From Gnetum montanum (taxonomy: Eukaryota > Streptophyta > Gnetopsida > Gnetales > Gnetaceae): a stretch of DNA of 64,000 bases. A program made the translations under genes and the position numbers. Below the pieces are notes generated by a model that was not told the origin of the DNA, searched no databases, and saw only the letters and a list, made by a program, of their open reading frames with translations. Positions 23,461-35,025 of this stretch are shown in pieces (positions within the stretch are counted from its first letter, which is position 1; every line of letters starts with the position of its first letter). Location: positions 400,545-464,544 of the forward strand of contig MNCI01006837.1 in assembly GCA_015680685.1 (NCBI GenBank), in the 5' to 3' direction.

Positions 23461-23860
23461 TTGCATTTTGACAATCTGTCAGCTACATGTAGTATGGCTT
23501 TAGATAAGAATGATTGATTAGATTGACTAGCTCATTCCCATCCATGTTGGCTATTTTGAATGCTTCATTCTTGTAGGTTCTGGTGATAAGGATCCTTCCC
23601 AATTAGGTGAGAACTTGTCTGCATGCTTTCGAATAGCCTTGAGGACAAGGTTCCCCTCCTTGATCTTGTGCATGGTTAAGTTATGGTGATGTTGTCACTA
23701 CTACCTTTCTTTATAGTGCTTGATGTGAGCAAGTGGTTGCTTACACCACTACTCTACTAAATCCAAGGCTATCTTCCATAACTTCTTGCTCTACTCATTG
23801 TGGACGAAGTTAGTCAAGGCTACTTAGAGTGATGTCACCTACAATTGCACAGTCCATAGT
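23461..23860 (-). pseudogene. TAT-1 integrase C-terminal domain only
   Basis: On the - strand: LTMHKIKEGNLVLKAIRK followed by HADKFSPNWEGSL (about 23690-23570), the GPY/F-type chromatin-binding end of a Ty3/gypsy integrase. The zinc finger and the whole DDE core are missing between the second RNase H (ends near 23870) and this piece. A stretch reading VEWWCKQPLAHIKHYKER lies at the junction. The same loss, with a different junction, is seen in TAT-2. Confidence 0.65.
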
Positions 23861-24290
23861 TAAGCTAGGTAACTTGCTAAACACATCTAGCATCATAGTA
23901 AGGGCTAATTTTGCAATTGCATCAGCTATGACATTTTCATTTTGAGGTATGTATTGGATATCAACATCTATGAATTGTTGTAACAACTATATTCCTAGGT
24001 CATAGTAAGGTTGTAAATGCTTAGCTTTGCATGAATAGGCTTTGGTTACTTAGTTGACCACAAGTTATGAATCACCTTTGATGGCTAGGTGTCTAATTTC
24101 TAGGTCATGAGCTACCATTATCCCTTTGATCAAACCCTCATATTCCGCTATGTTGTTGGTACATGGGAACCCAAAACGATAGGCAAAGGGTTGGATCTCA
24201 CTAGATGGGAATGTTATGATGCTAGCAGCACTAGTCCCATGGTTAGTTGAAGCTCCGTCGAAGTTCATGAATACCTCATAACCCTTGGGG
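23861..24290 (-). pseudogene. TAT-1 archaeal-type RNase H (second RNase H)
   Basis: On the - strand from 24268: MNFDGASTNHGTSAA, FAYRFGFPCTNNIAEYEGL, MVAHDLEIRHLAIKGDS, then after a stop QHLQPYYDLGI-like sequence and YIPQNENVIADAIAKLA. The four acidic positions (FDGAS, AEYE, GDS, ADA) are all kept. This domain, next to the usual Ty3/gypsy RNase H, is the mark of the Tat lineage and names the element. Confidence 0.8.
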
Positions 24291-25980
24291 CACTTGGATA
24301 ACTATGTTAATGTGTTCATTAGAAAGCTTAGGGTCTATGGTTGCTTGGTCATCAACAGGTGAAACTATGAGTTGTATGGCTATAGCTTGACCTCTTGTTG
24401 AGGACTGAGAAACATAATGGAGGTCAAATTCTACAATTATGGCTTTCCATTGGGCTATACGACTACTTTCATAGATGTTGATCATTATGGCTCTAAGTAT
24501 GTTATCCTTGAAAATTATGTTGGCTTGACTTCTGAAGAGCTAGTACCTCCATTTCTTCAAAGGGAAGACTAGTGCTAGACAATACTTCTCCACTTCGGTG
24601 TATTAGGTCTCATGGGCTACTAATGCATGGCTAAGGTAGTATATAGGCATTTCTACCCCGTCATCATGTTTCTAATAGAGTAGAGAGGAAATGGACATAT
24701 TAGAGATGGATAAATAAATGTAAAATGATTTACTCTCTTGTGGAGGATAGATTATCGGTAGTTGTGTCAACTATTGCTTAAGGTTTTCAAAGGCCTTTTG
24801 GCATTGAACCATCCACTCATAGTGAACTCCTTTCTTAAGAAAGTGTTGAATGGGCTATAACTTATCCATAAGACTAATAATAAACCTATGAATAAACTAT
24901 AATCTACCTTGTAATTCCCAAAGCTCTTTAAGGTGTGTAGGCGTTGTCAATTTGAGTATGACCTTAGCCTTATTAGGATCTACACGTATCCTTGCTTTAG
25001 AGACTACAAAGCTAAGCATCTTACTAGTCTTGACATCGAAGACATTCTTCTGAGGATTGATCCTAAGCTTGTATTTGAGACATCATTTAAGCACAAGATC
25101 TAGGTCATTGACATGATCATTGACTATCTTAGACTTCATGGCTATGTCATCTACATAACCATTAAGAAAACCTAACATGTAATCATTGAAGATATAGGTC
25201 ATGACTCTCTAGTATGTTACTCATGTGTTCTTAAGGCCAAAGATCATCATGGTATAAAAAAATGTACCCCATGGGGTCATAAAGGTCATGCTAAGTTGGT
25301 GCTCTAGGTTGATCCTAATTTGGTTATATCTTGAGAATCCATCCATAAAGGATAATAAGGCATATCTAGTTGTAGTATCGATAAGTTGATCAATACTAGG
25401 CAAAGGGAAGTCATCCTTGATAGTTTCTTTATTTAGATCTTGAAAATCAATGCAAATATAAATACTCCCATTTTTCTTAGGGACTACCACCATTTTGGAC
25501 ATCCATTCTATGTAATTGATAACTCTAATGAACCCTACTTTGTAGAGCTTTGAGATTTCATCATGAACTACCAAGGGCAAACCAGGTCTAATCTTATGCA
25601 TTTTTTGCTTTACTAGTCTAATGCTAGGATCCAGTATGATATTGTGCTAGACTAGATGTGGGTCTAGGCCTAGCATATCTCCATATGACCAAGCAAATGC
25701 CTTAATTTTATTTTGTAAGACTTTAGCGATGTCTTGGGTACATTGAGACTCTAGTGAGGAACTTAGTTTAAGGGTTTTCTCCTCACCACTATGTGTTGTA
25801 ACAAGAACCTTAACTAGAGGATCTTCGATTATGTCTCCTACTTCTATGTCAAGGGATTTAACTAGGTTTTTAGGCCATTCTAGAGGTTTCTTTATTTAGG
25901 CTATGTGGTTTGCAAGACTCTTAGGCTTAAGATCTATGCATCAAGGTTAATACATTATTTAATATCATTGTGAGGTCCAT
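24291..25980 (-). pseudogene. TAT-1 reverse transcriptase and RNase H
   Basis: On the - strand. The pol start reads AFAWSYGDMLGLDPHLV near 25700-25640, then VHDEISKLYKVGFIRVI, VVPKKNGSIYICIDFQDLNK, LLSFMDGFSRYNQIRI, TFFYTMMIFGLKNT, and the intact catalytic YVDD at 25141-25160. After it come the RT thumb (LRINPQKNVF), then RNase H with YYLSHALVAHET and a degraded active site (FYIYLSISNMS where a TD.S-type motif is expected), ending near 24290. The open stretch at 25601-25221 (126 codons) is the best-kept part. Confidence 0.8.
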
Positions 25981-26239
25981 GTAGACACAAAGGTAAACTA
26001 ATTTGCTCCCAAGTACTCATACTTTGCTCTTGCACATCAACAAAAAGCATATTAAGTGGCACCTAGGTAAATATGAATAAATAATGTTAAAATGCCATAA
26101 AACATATACAACTCTAATGTAATCAAGGCCATCCAAGGCCATTAGTAAGATAAGGTTAATTCAGAAAAGTGCAGTATTGGCAAACAAAGATCACATAAAG
26201 GTCAGACAAGGGGAAATATAAGGAGTAAGGTTACACATG

Positions 26240-26400
26240 ATCAATAAAGATCACAATTTTGCTTATTCAAGGCCTTAGTGGGTCATGATGCCAATTCATA
26301 GTCTTGGTGACCTATGATGCCAGTTTAGTGCCTTAGTGGGTCATGGTCATATGGTGTTAAACATTGGTCATGAAAGGTCAAACCCCACTATTTGATACCA
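26240..26400 (-). repeat. Short TTAAACT-core array between TAT-1 cassette and pol
   Basis: Degenerate units on + such as CAAGGCCTTAGTGGGTCATGA, CCAGTTTAGTGCCTTAGTGG. They match the unit at 33330-33535 and stand at the place of the TAT-3 array at 62745-63085. More decayed than the TAT-3 array. Confidence 0.55.
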
Positions 26401-27935
26401 TTTAAAGGTCAAACAAAGGCAAATAGAGCTATAATAAGATTAAAAAAAGAACATACAAGGCTGTATAAAGGCCATAGAAGATCAACAAGGTCCACAAGGC
26501 AACATAAATCTAGAAATAAGCCAAAACATTACATAATAAGTAAAAAAATCAAGCAAATTAGGCTATATATGATAAAATTTGATTAATATAGGTAAAAAAT
26601 GATTAATTTTTACCAGTTTCAATCCTTAGCAGACCATGTTTTAAGACTACAGGGCTATTAGATAAGTTCAAACATCAATCAGGGCTATTTCTAGGCTATT
26701 TAGACCTAAAAATCAAATGTTTTGAGGATTCCATGCTAGGCTCAGCATGGAAATAGGGGTACTTAGTATGGGGACTAAGGAAAATAGGTTTTGGATAGCT
26801 TAGAGGTCCAAGATTAAGGTCCCGAGACCTTCCCAAGGTATCGCAAGATCAAATCCATCATAACTGGGCTCCCTGGAGTTCTGTGAATGTCAAAAAGTAG
26901 GTTCTAAAGCCTTTTCCCCTTGTCTCCATGGTGGCCAACATGGAAAAGAGGGGCTTTAGAATCTAAAATCAAAATCCAAGAAAAAATGAGGTCAAACATG
27001 GTCAAACTGGTGACTAGAGTCTAGATATGGAACTTGTGCATTTTCTAGCTTCATTTTGATGTAATTTAAAGCCATTTTGAGTGTCAATAGTTGTTGAAAT
27101 GGATTCCCCCATTTTCCACACTAAGTAGAGTATCCTTAGTGTGGAAAAATATGGGGAGACTTATTTCATGACCTCAAAGTGATTTTGGAATACTTTGACG
27201 AGGTTTCTAGGCCCCTAGGGCTGTAGACCTTAATTCTACAAGTTTCTAGCTAACTTTGGACATGTTTGAAGGCTGTTTAAGAGCACTTAAGATCTTTTCC
27301 CCTTGTTTCCACACTAGGGGAGCTGCTCCAACCTCAAAAAATGGGGGGAATAGGTTTTGGAGATTGAAATAAGATCAAACAAGCAAAATCATAAGGCTAT
27401 GAGGTTTTGGGCTTCTTCGATGAAGATCTTTGGCTTCTAGGAGTGTCATATTGCCTCTAAAAGTGGAAAAGCAACTCCCCCCACCTTGTTTCCATGCTAG
27501 GGAAGTTACTCTAGCATGGAAGAAGCAAGAATCTTAGATCTAGGCCAATTCATATCACAATCAACCATGCATGTTACCTCCCAAGGTCGCAAGGGTCAAG
27601 GACTATGGATCCATGTCAAAATTTACTAGTTTTGGGCATCCCTAAGTCACTTTTTGGCTTCCCCATTTCCTCCATGGTGAGGACAAAGAGCTCAACATGG
27701 AAAGAAATGGGGAATTTATGGTTGGCCATTTGGGATCAATTTTGTGAACGTTAAGGGCTCCAATAGTTGCTACAAGGGTTTATTTCAAGGTTGTCAGAAA
27801 TTCCAAATAAGTCCCCCCCACCCCCCTCCCCCTTTAGTTTACACACGAGGGAAGCCATCCTCAACATGGCAAAAGGGATTCCCAACATGGAATAACCATG
27901 CGTCTCAGATCTAGGAGAATTTTAACCTCATTTGA
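26401..27935. other. TAT-1 spacer with diffuse repeats
   Basis: No conserved coding frame. From about 26730 on, CCATGCTAGG, TCCATGGTGG and ACTAGGG-like words recur at uneven spacing, as a loose forerunner of the regular array that starts at 27936. C-rich runs occur near 27815-27835. Confidence 0.45.
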
Positions 27936-29200
27936 CATTGCATGTTAGCCTCCAGGGGTACCAAGGTTGAGGACTAGAGTTTGGTGTCAAATTTTGGTAA
28001 TTTTGAGTATCTCTAAGTGTCTTTTGGACTACCCCTCCCCTCCACTCCACACTAGGGCTATGATTCTCAATGTGAAAAATTGGGGAGAAAGCTATTTAGT
28101 CAATTTTTTACCACTTTCAGTCATGCATGCGAGCTTTTGAGGTTGCTAGTGATGATGGTCAATGCCTAGTGTTAAAATTTTGCTATCTTGAATGTTAATG
28201 AGTATTTTTTTGGTTTACCACACTTTTTCCATTCTAGGGCTTCCATTCTTAGTGTGCAAAAAATGGGGGAAAATATTTTTGATCATTTTTAGCCACCTTC
28301 AATCATGCATGTAGGTTTCTAAGGTCGCCATTGCCGATTGTTGCTACTTGATATCAAATTTTGGTTGTTTCAAGGTTGATAAGGCATTTTTTGGACTTAC
28401 CCCATTTTTCCATGTTAGGGCTTCCATGCTTAGTGTGGAAAAACATGGGAAAATATTTTTGATAATTTTTGATCACTTTCAGTCATGCATGTAGGTTTCT
28501 AAGGTTGCTAGTGTTGACTGCTAGCATCTGATATCAAAATTTAGCTATCTCAATGATCATGAGGTCATTTTTGGATCCCCCCCCCCCTTTGTCCATGCTG
28601 GGGCTTCCATTATTAGCATGAAAAATTAGGGGGAAATCTTTTTGGTCCTCTGTGGTTGCTTTTGAGTATGCATGCAAGCTTCCAAGGTTGCTGGCATAGA
28701 CTACTAATATCTAATGTTAAAATTTGATTATTTCAAGGGTCACAAGACATTTTTTGGACTTTCCCCACTTTTTCCATGTTGGGGCTTTTATGCTCAGCAT
28801 GGAAAATTTTGGGGAAAGCTTTTTCATCATTTTTGATCATTTCTAGGCATGCATGTAGGCCCCTAAGGTTGCTAGTATTGGCCATCAATGTCTAAGGTTA
28901 AGATCTAGTCATTTTGTGGGCTATAGGGGGATTTTCAAGCCTCCACTATTTTTTTTCATGTTGAGGGTGAAAGGATTAGCATGGAAGAGGTTCCCCTTAG
29001 TGGAAAAAAGTTAGATATAGGCCAAATCAATAGCTAATTGACCATGCATGTCAACCTTCAAAGTTCTCGGTGTTTAGTGTTAATGTTGGGTGTCAAGAGT
29101 TGATAATTTGGAGGCTTCTAAGTGCCTCATGAAATATTTTCATTTTCTTCCATGTTGGGAATGGTGACCTTAGAATGGATGAGAGGGGGATGAAAATTTT
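27936..29200 (+). repeat. 182-bp tandem array upstream of the TAT-1 cassette
   Basis: Seven diverged units start at 27936, 28122, 28304, 28484, 28667, 28848 and 29043. The spacing is 180 to 195 bases, mostly 180-186. Most units open with CATGCATG, then AGG-TTTCTAAGGTTGCTAG-like sequence, a T-rich middle, TTTTTGGACTT.CCCC, TTCCATGTTAGGGCTTCCAT, AGTGTGGAAAAA.TGGGG, and TTTTTGATCA. It lies just 5' of the cassette. No matching array was found in TAT-3. Confidence 0.75.
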
Positions 29201-29456
29201 GTACAATTTCTTACCCATTTTAGAACTTCTAGAAGCTCTAGAGGGTTCCAGCAGGGTCTCAAAATCACCACAACAAAATAGGTCATAATGTTTTTTCTTT
29301 GAAAGGTTGTAATAGTGCCTTTTTATGGAATTCCTTAAGGTTATTAGATAAACACATTATAGCTTTTTATATAGGCTAATTTCACCTATAACTAGATTTT
29401 TTATCAAAATTTGCTAACTCTAATTAATCATAATGATTTTGTTTTGTTTCATGCAA

Positions 29457-32400
29457 GATCTTCTTGTGATCTATTCTCATCATAGTGGAGCTAGTTGGCA
29501 TTTTGTGCTACATTGGTCATCCTAGGACCAAGACTCTATATCATGACATGCCTCTTGGAAAGCTTTCATTGTGGTTTTATCCTAGGACAAGGAACTTCCT
29601 TGCCTACCTCCTTAGGAACTTCAATGTGATGTTGTGGTTACACTTGTCCATGGATGTAGCCAAGGTTGTTGTGGAGACCCTGTTGCCTTAGGCATCTAGA
29701 CTGATTACCAAGTATATTATTGACAAGCTAGTTCCTAATACCATAGGGGGAACTACAAATATCATATGTTCATGTTACCTTTCAAAGATCTAGACAATAA
29801 GAGAGCATAGTCAATATAATACTGACAGTACCCTAATGGTGGTGCATAGAGATGACACATTATTCCAAAACCCACCTAGTACCATGTATTTTCCACAAGG
29901 GTAAACATGGTTGTAATTTTTTTGTGGTTTTGGCTTGAGTACCTTACCTAACTTCGTTAATTTAACTTCTTGCAAGTACAAGGTCAATGATCAAGACTTG
30001 ATTGTTAATGACCAAATCTTGACAATGGCTCAAACTACTTTAGACAAATTCATCAAGAGTCCCCAAATTAGAGTTTTTATGTATCAATAGTTAAGAGGGA
30101 ACTTTAATGAATATGCCACCAAGTTTAACCTTGTATACAAGAAGTGCAAGGATGATAGGACAATGCATAGCTAGTGGATAGATGTCAATAGCATAGATTG
30201 GGTCCTTGTAGTTGGAACCTTCACACCATAGAAGAAAAGAAAAGGTAAACATATAACTTCTAGTGTTTTATGGTGTTGAGTGTTTTATTGCTTTTCTTTG
30301 TTATTGAAATTGCTCATATGGATGCTAACCTTTGGTTATTACTTCGTAGTACCTTCCACCTCAACTAATGTCACTATACCACTTTCATGTTCACATCATG
30401 AGGATACCCTCATCCTAAAGTTTGGTGATGTGACATCAGCATAGGAGTGGCTAAAGGGATAGACACCTAGATATGTCCAATCAAACATCCAACATGTAGG
30501 TTTGCTTCATGTCTTTATGGCACCTATTCCTTCCATTCTTGCTACAAAGATGTTGCATGTTATCGACTCCTTTGATGAGGAGGTTGGTCACTTTAGCACC
30601 ATCATCCAAGGTCTTAAGGTGAACATTGACATAGGTGTTGGCCTATTTCGTGACTTATTTAGTGTCCCTATTGACAAGGCAAAGGTTCCCACTAGGATAG
30701 TGAATTAATCAGGCCATCATGAGAAAGTTCTAGAGTGGCTTAGTGCCAGCATGGGCCACTCTAAAATTTTGATGGATAGCTTCACAAATCCTAATGTGAA
30801 GAAATAATATCCTTTCTTTAGGTCTCGTGCATTCCCCAAAATGCTATCAAAAAATAAGGTAATCAACCTAGCATAGGGATGGACCTTTAAGAAGGCCTTA
30901 ATGGAGGGCATCAAATTTGATTAGGCTACTACTTTGGCTAATAGGCTTCAAGAGGAGATCCTTAGACTCTTTGTTGACACCTCTATGATAATCCATATGC
31001 ACTTTGCATTTTTTGTAGGTTATCTAAAGAGGTTCGTAGAGTTTTTGGTGGTGTATAGGAATGGACAATGGATTTCCCAAGATCGAAGCCATCTTTCTAG
31101 ACCTTGGATTAAGCACATTTATCCAATAGTGTAGGCCTAGAACCCACTAGAGGAAATGGATGAAACAGTATCCATCACCACCAAAAATCTTAATGTTAGG
31201 TAGTATGAGTCTCCTAATAGTATTGATGATGATGAGACCCTCTTGTTTCCTGCTAGTGTTCAGGATTCTAGACGATGATGCATGAAGGACAAAGGGGCAA
31301 CTAGAGAGAAACTCAAGAGGCCTTTCAAGGAGGCACACCTAGCATCAAATCAACCTTCCTTAAAGAAGCTTAAGTTTAATCTTAAGCCATCATAGTAGGC
31401 AGTCATAGGTACACTTTGTTTAATTTTGGCTATTTCACATTTTAAAATTTTGTAGCTACTTTATGATTTTATGTGTTAACCAATCTTCTATGTGATATGG
31501 TTGTAGATAAGCATCAAATTATAGCATCCCAAGCTACTACAGAGATAGAACAAAGGCATGCAAAAGAGGCACTCCTAAAGAAACCTATGGTTGAAGGACT
31601 TGCCAATGCTAGTGTAGATGATCTAGATGCCTTGTTTGATGAGATGGTACCAAGTACATCTTCAATCATCATCCAAAAGGAGAAGGAGGAGGAGGAGCCA
31701 GGTATGCTTATGCCTCACTATTTTTGTTATATTTCATTGGTTGTCTTTGGTTGTCATCCTAACCTTTTGATGATTGTTATGCTTATGGTAGTTCCTAAGC
31801 CACCGATGTAAGCTCTTGTCCTTGAGTTTCCTATGAAACCATGGGTAAAGACCCCAGACAAAGTGGAGTTCCTGCATGGGATGGCTAAGGACATCATCGA
31901 TTGATTACATCAGGTTTTACTTGAGGTAGGTAAGGATTTTATTTTATGTGCTTTGGTTGTAGGCTTTGTTCGCATTATGACTATCTTAGGTTTTGTCTTA
32001 TGATTGTATTTATGCTTTGTATAGTATCGTCCATGGAGTGGGACCCTAGTAGATACATGGAAGTAAGACTCCTTACCTAGACTTCTCTCTAATGTTTCTA
32101 GTATATCCATGAAGTTGTACGATAATACCATTGATTTAGCCATGTTGTGCACAAAAGCTTCAAGGGAGATAGAGAGGTCCAAAAAATCCCTATGGGAGGA
32201 AGTTGTGGCCTTGAGGGAAAAGGTTCAAAGGTAGAAAGATATGATTAGGGATCTCCAAGACTATAAAACCTTTGTTGAAGCCCAAGTGGCTAAATCAGGG
32301 GAATTACGAACCAAGGAGATCACTTGGGCCTTCTACTAGCATGTCATTCAAGAAAAAGTAGTGGTACTATGGGAGATGGTGGAGCAACATATGTAGATGG

Positions 32401-33010
32401 ACCTCATCTTCCAAAAGGTTGAGTATTGGAAGGATCACTACACTTGGATTCTAGAGTGGGGTAAGACACAAAAGGCCGACAAGCATCAGTATAAGGTTGA
32501 ACATGGGGCCTACATAAAATGGCTTAAGGAAGAGTCTATTGAATGGCACAAGAGAGAGCTATTCATTTAGGGGATCCAAGCAAAGAATTCTTATCAACCT
32601 TTTGAATGTACCATAAAGGTGGAGCAATCCCCTACTCTTCAAATCACTACTATTACAAGTGAGACTGCTACAGCTACTATTACTCATGAGCCTCCTATGT
32701 GGACTCCTATAGATAGGTTGAACATTCTTTGTGGCATTGATCATGGGGATGTTAACTGGGCTAATATGATAGAGGACCAAATCCTCCACCATTTGGAGGA
32801 AGGCCTTCTACATCTATCCTCAAAAGTGATGGAGCCAAAATCTCCATAGGTTTGATATATTCTATGCTTTAGTTTTTATTTTAAGTCATGATCTTGGATA
32901 TGGGTTATTAACTAACTATATGTTGTTGTATTTCAAGCCTAAGAGACATTTCTGGCCCTAGCGGTAAGGGTGGGAATGACCCATCACTTCCTCCTCCAAA
33001 TGCTACTTAG
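29457..33010 (+). pseudogene. Antisense cassette gene of TAT-1: HAD/FCP1-like, globular, acidic and coiled-coil parts
   Basis: On the strand opposite to the element's own genes. Segments, in order: 29457-29900, HAD-like (VELVGILCYIGHP, RTRNFLAYLLRNFNVMLW, then FKDL-like, TLFQNPPSTMYFPQG); 29976-about 30250 (YKVNDQDLIVNDQILTM); about 30351-31400, a globular domain (FGDVTSA, HVFMAPIPSILATKMLHVID, INIDIGV-like, LFRDLFSVPID, HMHFAFFVGYLKRFVEFLVV, NGQWISQDRSH); about 31505-31702, acidic (VDDLDALFDEMV, EKEEEEP); about 31792-31926; about 32120-32848, coiled-coil-like (REIERSKKSLWEEVVALRE, EQHM-stop-MDLIFQKVEYWKDHY); and a short last piece to about 33010. Every segment has a counterpart in the same order in TAT-3. 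Several ends fit splice sites, for example CCAG-GTATGC at 31702. Stops are mostly CAG, CAA or CGA derived. A first exon was not found. Confidence 0.7.
29901..29975 (+). other. Phase-2 intron in TAT-1 cassette
   Basis: Homology to TAT-3 places a 75-bp intron here: donor GG-GTAAAC, acceptor TTCTTGCAA-G where CAG has become CAA. The TAT-3 copy has an 83-bp intron (61217-61299) with donor GTGAGT and acceptor CCAG at the same codon and phase. Confidence 0.65.
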
Positions 33011-33329
33011 TAGCCTCCTTCAGTTTAACCTATTGCTATTTTTTTTTTGTCTTTATGTTGATGGATATGGTTAGCTAGAACTATGTTATGGATGGTTATT
33101 CTTTGGCATCATTGCTACACATTGTGGTTATGGCTACATGTTATGGACTTTTTAATTTTAAATTTGAATATTGGTTTTATTTTGGCTATACAAATTTATA
33201 GTAGTAAATGTTATAAACATGGCTACATTGACATTTTGGTTGCAACATTAAATCGATGCGATAATAAGCTAAACAAAGAGAGATATAATAATAAAATGAA
33301 CTTTTCCTAGTTTTAGGCCATTGTAGGCA
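33011..33329. other. TAT-1 cassette 3' flank
   Basis: AT-rich sequence with repeated GTTATGG and GGCTACA words between the end of the cassette and the short-repeat array. The two open frames here overlap on opposite strands and have no counterpart in TAT-3. Confidence 0.35.
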
Positions 33330-33535
33330 CAAGTTATATAGTTTTGCCAGTTTTAGGCCATGGTAGGCCATAATGCCAATTTAACATCTTAGTGGATGTG
33401 ATGCCAATTTAACATCCAAGTGGATGAGAATGTTAGTTTAAGGTCATAGTAGACGAGAATGCTAGTTTAAGATGCCAATTTTAGGCCTTAGCAGGCCATT
33501 ATGACAATTTTAGGCCTTAGTGGGCCATTTCTGAA
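33330..33535 (-). repeat. Short TTAAACT-core array between TAT-1 protease and cassette
   Basis: About eight degenerate units on +, such as TTTTAGGCCATTGTAGGCAC, TTTTAGGCCATGGTAGGCC, AATTTAACATCTTAGTGGATG and TTTTAGGCCTTAGTGGGCC, spaced about 22-27 bases. On the element strand the core is GGCCTAAAACT, the same as the TAT-3 array at 56660-57155, and at the same place in the element. Confidence 0.7.
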
Positions 33536-33719
33536 AGATGCTTTTTTAATGTTTAAAAATAAAGAAAGGTTGTAGCAAATAAGTAACAATGCAAATAAAT
33601 TTAGGCTACATGCATAAAATGACAAAGATATAATAAATTACAAAAGAAAAAATAAGGCTATTTGGCTATTGTTGTATCTGGTCATAGAAGCATGGGAAGG
33701 TTAAGGAAAATTTCACTTA

Positions 33720-34290
33720 TGTAGACTCTTCCTAATCTTTGCAAGATTAGGGAGTGAGTAAGGCCTACTCTACACAAGCTTGTATTCACCATCCCCTTTG
33801 CTTACAATGTTAAAAGGAAGTTCATCCCATAATGTATCCCATTGCTTATCGCTATCATCGTTGGTTATTTTGGGCTTTTACTCTTCATGGCTAAGAGCTT
33901 CTTCTTGAAGCTCAACTTTGGACCCTTGTTCTATGTCTATATTTTTGATAGCTAGGGGAGTTGTATTATCACCATGAATAATGATTTCACCCCCCCTTNT
34001 AGGATCAAGTTAAAACCTAGTGTCTCTTATACTACCAAGAATATTATGGTTGTAGAAACTTGTTCTCTGGCTACAAAATCCAAGGAGATAGGCCCCTTGA
34101 CAAAAACTCTTGATCCATCAAAGAACTTAAGAGCTATGGTGGTTGTAGGTTGTACTTGCTCAGTTAGGCTTAAGTGTTTAATGATGGTGCATGGGATGAC
34201 ATTGGTTGTAACTCCATCATCAACATGCACTTGATGTATTTTATATTTTTCTATGTGTATGTTTATAAATAAAGGGGTTTTAGTCACTTC
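33720..34290 (-). pseudogene. TAT-1 protease
   Basis: On the - strand from 34287: TPLFINIHIEKYKIHQVHVDDGVTTNVIP-like order, with the active-site Asp in HVDDG, then LTEQVQPTTTIALKFFDGS, FVKGPISLDF. It continues to ETLGFNLIL and breaks at the N at 33999 next to a run of C. Beyond the N it resumes with EIIIHGDNTTPLAIKN, IDIEQGSKVE and, near 33830-33740, a DELPFN block. About 25 residues containing GRPWLAQ are missing at the N. It cleaves the element's polyprotein in intact relatives. Confidence 0.75.
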
Positions 34291-35025
34291 GCTATTCTAG
34301 GGATTAACCTTAACTTCGCTATCATGAAATGTTAACAGTGGGGACTTCTCCTACCCTAATGAGGGAGGAATCATCACTGTATGAATGGCTTTCTCATTAG
34401 TCTGAATATGCTCACTCATGGGTATGGAGGTTAACATTTTTACTAGCATCTCACAATGTGTGATGGAATTCATGATTAGGTCATACAAGCTTAAAGTTAT
34501 ATTTTTTTGCTTTAGTGATTACATGACTTGGTCTATTGCATTGAGGAAGTTTTTGTCATTGGTCATGGGCTTGTCACCCTAGTTGTGCTTTACTCCCTCC
34601 ATGCATCTCAAAATGTGGACTTTAGCTTTAGGCTGTGGCTATTATGACTCTTTGTTATTGCTTTAGTTGTCATCTTTAGTGTCCTCCTATGGATTATTGG
34701 TTGAAGGAGATGGGGTAGAGGAGGTCATAGGTATAGTCAAAATGGGAGTGGGCTTCAGTGGGTTCACTTCCTTTCATGCCTTCATCTGCTTGTCTCCCTT
34801 GTTCTTGAGCTTTTGCTTATGTTTTTTCCTTTAGTTGGCTATAGTTTTTTGGTTGTCAACTGTTGGCTATAGGGAAGAGGTAATAGCATTGGCCATAAGA
34901 GGGGGGTGTTGTGTAGTTTTTTGGACTATGGCTATTTGGGTTGTACTAGGTTAAGAAACATTGATGATAAAAGATTATTTCAAATGCATTTCTGATGGTA
35001 CTCTCACAAAAAAGGGGGATCATGA
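34291..35025 (-). pseudogene. TAT-1 gag-protease linker
   Basis: On the - strand: KAKVHILRCMEGVKHN, then QKNITLSLYDLIMNSITHCE and MLTSIPMSEHIQTNEKAIHT. It matches TAT-3 (TLSLYDLIMTSVPHCEAL at about 55685). TAT-2 is inserted at its upstream end. Confidence 0.65.
35021..35025. repeat. TAT-2 target-site duplication, left
   Basis: CATGA before the LTR start. The right flank at 47348-47352 is CTTGA, 4 of 5 matching. Confidence 0.5.

Noticed and set aside
29485-29691. Cassette as a plain extra ORF1 of the Ogre type
   Set aside because: Ogre ORF1 lies upstream of gag in sense; this one is antisense between protease and RT and has introns. A distant link cannot be excluded.
35010-35025. PPT before the left TAT-2 LTR, which would make it a 3' LTR
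   Set aside because: AAAAAAGGGGGATCA looks like a PPT, but the flank encodes the TAT-1 gag-protease linker on -, a PBS follows the LTR, and the flanks form a 4/5 target duplication.
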